NCBI GenBank assembly: GCA_947380295.1
Contig: CANCQK010000003.1
Location: 186,001-250,000, forward strand
Reading direction: 5' to 3'
Length of the DNA stretch: 64,000 bases
DNA from: Bdellovibrionales bacterium
Lineage (GTDB): Bacteria > Bdellovibrionota > UBA1018
Shown here: one piece after another, positions 61,757 to 64,000 of the stretch
Layout: each line of letters begins with the position of its first letter
How positions within the stretch are numbered: position 1 is the stretch's first letter
The notes under the pieces: generated by a model
Told to the model about the DNA's origin: nothing
What the model saw: only the letters and a program-made list of their open reading frames with translations
The model's database searches: none
Made by a program: the position numbers and the translations under genes

Positions 61757-62530
61757 TTACACTACCTTTGCTTCTTCGTGGAGGAGTCGAGCGAGCTCTT
61801 TAGCTTGGGCCGCAGGGTCTCCCGAGATCTTTTTGCCAGCTTGTTTTGGAGGTGGCAGTTGATAGTTTTTGTACCGGATCTTTTGGTCACTTTCGCTTGT
61901 ACCCACATCGCTAGTCTTAAGGACTTTGATTTCCTTTTTCTTGGCTTTCATGATGTTAGGCAAGCTGGCGTAGCGAGGCTCATTGAGGCCTTTTTGGGCT
62001 GCAATTAAAACTGGATAGGACGCTTCAACCATTTCAAAGGAGCCACCCTCGATTTCGCGTTTACACTTTACGCCTGAGGGTAGGTATTCGATGCCGAGAA
62101 CAACCGTGACATACGAAATCCCTAAGTATTCTGCCACCAATTGACTCACTTGAGCGGCGCCATCATCAATTGCTTCTTTGCCGGTAAAAATGATGTCAAC
62201 CTTAGGTTCTTTTTTCAATGCTCCCGCAAGAGACTTGGCAACCCAGTTATTGTCTGCCGCTTCTGGGAGTTCAACGTGGATCGCATTGTCTGCGCCCATG
62301 GCCAAAGCTGTTCTCATGCTCTCGACTACACGTGCGGGACCTGCTGCGAGTACCGTTACTGTGCTTCCAGGATTCTTGTCCCTGAGTCGGAGAGATTCTT
62401 CGATCGCAAGCTCGTCATAAGGCGAAATAATCCATTTGATTCCCGCTGTGTCGATCCCACTTTGATCTGGGTTGAGTTTGATCTTGGTTTCTGTGTCTGG
62501 AACCTGCTTAATGCAAACGTAAATATTCAT
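61757..62530 (-). CDS. etfB: electron transfer flavoprotein subunit beta
   Basis: EtfB binds AMP and docks to partner dehydrogenases. 257 aa with CIKQVPDTETKIKLN at the N-terminus, the SPYDELAIEESLRLRD block and the signature VDIIFTGKEAIDDGAAQVSQLVAEYLGISYV. It begins 11 bp after dapL on the minus strand. Confidence 0.96.
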   Translation of the reverse strand: MNIYVCIKQVPDTETKIKLNPDQSGIDTAGIKWIISPYDELAIEESLRLRDKNPGSTVTVLAAGPARVVESMRTALAMGADNAIHVELPEAADNNWVAKSLAGALKKEPKVDIIFTGKEAIDDGAAQVSQLVAEYLGISYVTVVLGIEYLPSGVKCKREIEGGSFEMVEASYPVLIAAQKGLNEPRYASLPNIMKAKKKEIKVLKTSDVGTSESDQKIRYKNYQLPPPKQAGKKISGDPAAQAKELARLLHEEAKVV

Positions 62531-62541
62531 ATGTTCCTTTC

Positions 62542-63717
62542 TTATACCGAGACTTTTAATGCTTGTGCAACTTGTTTTAGGACTTCAGCATCCGAGCAGA
62601 ATGTAAAGCGAACGTAGCCCTCTCCTTCGTGGCCGAAGCCAGTTCCTGGTGTTGAGATGATTCCTTTTTCTCGAATGAGGTTCATCACGAAATCCTCCGA
62701 TTTTTGACTTCCAGACAGTTTAGCCCAGGCATAAAAAGTCGCATCCGGAGTTGGGCAACTCAACCCCATAGCTTGGAGGGCTGGAATTAAAATATCCCGT
62801 CTTGTCTGATAGATGGATCGCAGCTCAGTACAAAAGGGCTCGTAGTGGTCTAATGCTTCGGTTCCAGCTTCTTGGCAGGCATTGAAAATTCCGGAATCAA
62901 TATTAGTTTTGACTTGAGCAAGAGCTTCGACAATCTTTGGATGCCCTACGACAAATCCAACTCGCCATCCGGTCATATTAAAAGTCTTCGAAAGACTATG
63001 AAACTCGCAACCAATATCCTTAGCACCAGGAACTTCAAGGAAGCTCAGTTGTTTTTTGCCGTCATAATAAATTTCCGAGTAAGCATTGTCATGACAAACC
63101 AGGATTTGATGTTTTTTTGCGAAGCGGACAACCTCTTCAAAAAACCCATAGCTTGCTGAAGCGGAAGTGGGGTTATTGGGGTAATTCAGGAATAAAAGTT
63201 TTACTTTGGGACCCTTCTTTACGAGCTGTTCAAGTTCAGCAAAATCTGGAAGAAACTGATTTTCCCTTCTCAATCCAAACTGGAGAGGGATGCCACCGAC
63301 AAAAGTCGTCGCCGTATGATAAACTGGATAACCCGGATTGGGTACCAGAGTCGCCTCGCCAGGATTCACAAAGGCAAGAGGGATGTGGGCGATCCCTTCT
63401 TTGGATCCAATGAGAGCGAGCACTTCATTTTCAGGGTTTAGTCGCACGTCAAAACGGCTCTCATACCAACGGGCTACGGCTTTCCTAAACTCAATCATGC
63501 CCCAGTAAGAGGGATACTGATGATTCTGTGGCTTCTTGGCTGCCGAGACGAGGCGGTCAATAATGAATTGCGGCGTGGGAAGATCAGGGTCGCCAATGCC
63601 AAGTGGGATGAGTTTACGTCCCTTTTTGAGCTCTTCTTGTTTGATTTTGTCGATGCGGGCAAAAATATAAGGCGGCAGTTGTTTAAGTCGTTCTGACGGT
63701 TCGAAAAGGGTTTCCAT
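62542..63717 (-). CDS. dapL: LL-diaminopimelate aminotransferase (class I aminotransferase)
   Basis: A fold-type I PLP aminotransferase, 391 aa. Motifs: LGIGDPDLPTPQFI, YPSYWGMIEFRKAVARWY, NYPNNPTSASASYG, and the PLP lysine in EFHSLSKTFNMTGWRVGFVVG. The pattern and the position 1 bp after dapB point to DapL, which makes LL-diaminopimelate from tetrahydrodipicolinate in one step. A generic aspartate-family aminotransferase cannot be excluded. Diaminopimelate feeds both lysine and peptidoglycan. Confidence 0.8.
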   Translation of the reverse strand: METLFEPSERLKQLPPYIFARIDKIKQEELKKGRKLIPLGIGDPDLPTPQFIIDRLVSAAKKPQNHQYPSYWGMIEFRKAVARWYESRFDVRLNPENEVLALIGSKEGIAHIPLAFVNPGEATLVPNPGYPVYHTATTFVGGIPLQFGLRRENQFLPDFAELEQLVKKGPKVKLLFLNYPNNPTSASASYGFFEEVVRFAKKHQILVCHDNAYSEIYYDGKKQLSFLEVPGAKDIGCEFHSLSKTFNMTGWRVGFVVGHPKIVEALAQVKTNIDSGIFNACQEAGTEALDHYEPFCTELRSIYQTRRDILIPALQAMGLSCPTPDATFYAWAKLSGSQKSEDFVMNLIREKGIISTPGTGFGHEGEGYVRFTFCSDAEVLKQVAQALKVSV

Positions 63718-63718
63718 T

Positions 63719-64000
63719 TTAAGACACTCCTAGTGAGTTAGTTTTCAGAGATTCAAAATAATCACTCATTCCGAGAATTCGATGTGAATGAGACGATGTT
63801 TTGGCGGTTGCCAGCCAGCGCGCAGTTTCGATTGCGCCGCGGGCAAAAATAGTTCGGTCTTGGGCGTGGTGAGACAACGTGATTTGATCGCCAGCACCGT
63901 AGAAGGTGACTTCATGATCACCAATCACTTCGCCTGCTCGGACGCTATGGGTCTGTACTTGTGCCGGATGAACTGGGTCAATCGAGCCTTGTAGAGTGCG
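63719..64000 (-). CDS. dapB: 4-hydroxy-tetrahydrodipicolinate reductase (partial, C-terminal end)
   Basis: The last 93 residues of DapB are present; the frame is open to the right edge. The sequence HSVRAGEVIGDHEVTFYGAGDQITLSHHAQDR and TIFARGAIETARWL is the conserved C-terminal catalytic/tetramerisation domain. It is the first visible gene of the dapB-dapL-etfB-etfA-etfD minus-strand run. Confidence 0.93.
   Translation of the reverse strand, partial: RTLQGSIDPVHPAQVQTHSVRAGEVIGDHEVTFYGAGDQITLSHHAQDRTIFARGAIETARWLATAKTSSHSHRILGMSDYFESLKTNSLGVS

Noticed and set aside
62141..62617. 158-codon frame opposite etfB
   Set aside because: Antisense to a conserved gene, Cys/Arg-rich with no family features.

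Overview
The window looks like an origin-proximal piece of a chromosome from a flagellated Gram-negative bacterium. Gram-negative features are BamD, a TonB-type protein, flagellar L- and P-ring genes and several lipoproteins. The rpmH-rnpA-yidD-yidC block divergent from dnaA, the mnmG-rsmG-parA-parB-bactofilin-ATP synthase order, a CsrA/FliW pair, a membrane ETF oxidoreductase and protein-catabolic operons together suggest a Bdellovibrionota / delta-like lineage. That placement is inference from gene content; no 16S gene is present. Base composition is even (about half GC) apart from one AT-rich island next to a tRNA-Gly. I see no insertion sequence, CRISPR array or prophage.

Layout. 1-2 kb: yidC (cut by the edge), yidD, rnpA, rpmH on the minus strand. 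2-5 kb: dnaA with a triple 8-bp direct repeat upstream, then a convergent membrane-anchored aldehyde dehydrogenase. 5-7 kb: AT-rich island, tRNA-Gly(CCC), an unknown secreted protein and a DUF983 protein. 7-12.2 kb: mnmG, rsmG, two perfect 16-bp parS palindromes (one inside rsmG), parA, parB and a bactofilin. 12.3-18.2 kb: atpF'-atpF-atpHAGDC closed by a terminator; subunits a and c are not here. 18.2-25.5 kb: an unknown secreted protein, xseB, tlyA, a patatin-like lipoprotein without its catalytic residues, PBP1A and a TonB-like protein. 26-31.3 kb: gcvP facing folD-gcvT-gcvH. 31.6-40.9 kb: flgF-flgG-flgA-flgH-flgI-flgJ-flgM-flgN-flgK-flgL-csrA-fliW. 40.9-43.1 kb (minus): a BatE-like protein, BamD and a TPR protein.

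43.2-57.7 kb is dominated by amino-acid catabolism. First is a tightly coupled operon of class III aminotransferase, M20 hydrolase, arginine/ornithine succinyltransferase (AstA) and succinylglutamate-semialdehyde dehydrogenase (AstD), which looks like a rewired AST pathway without AstB or AstE. Then come a cold-shock protein and a secreted protein with methionine-rich repeats. Next is an operon of a leucine-dehydrogenase-type enzyme, Kdd, both subunits of B12-dependent lysine 5,6-aminomutase (KamD, KamE), a MoxR-type AAA+ ATPase and a VWA protein. I suggest the last two service the aminomutase; this is the most interesting inference in the window. 57.9-64 kb: a ribbon-helix-helix protein, a small secreted protein, and a minus-strand operon dapB (partial)-dapL-etfB-etfA-etfD that joins lysine synthesis to electron transfer from flavoprotein dehydrogenases to the quinone pool.

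Together the window combines replication and segregation control, ATP synthesis, envelope building, flagellar assembly and use of amino acids (glycine, arginine/ornithine, lysine, branched-chain). That fits an organism living on protein, for example a predator or scavenger, but the lifestyle is inference.
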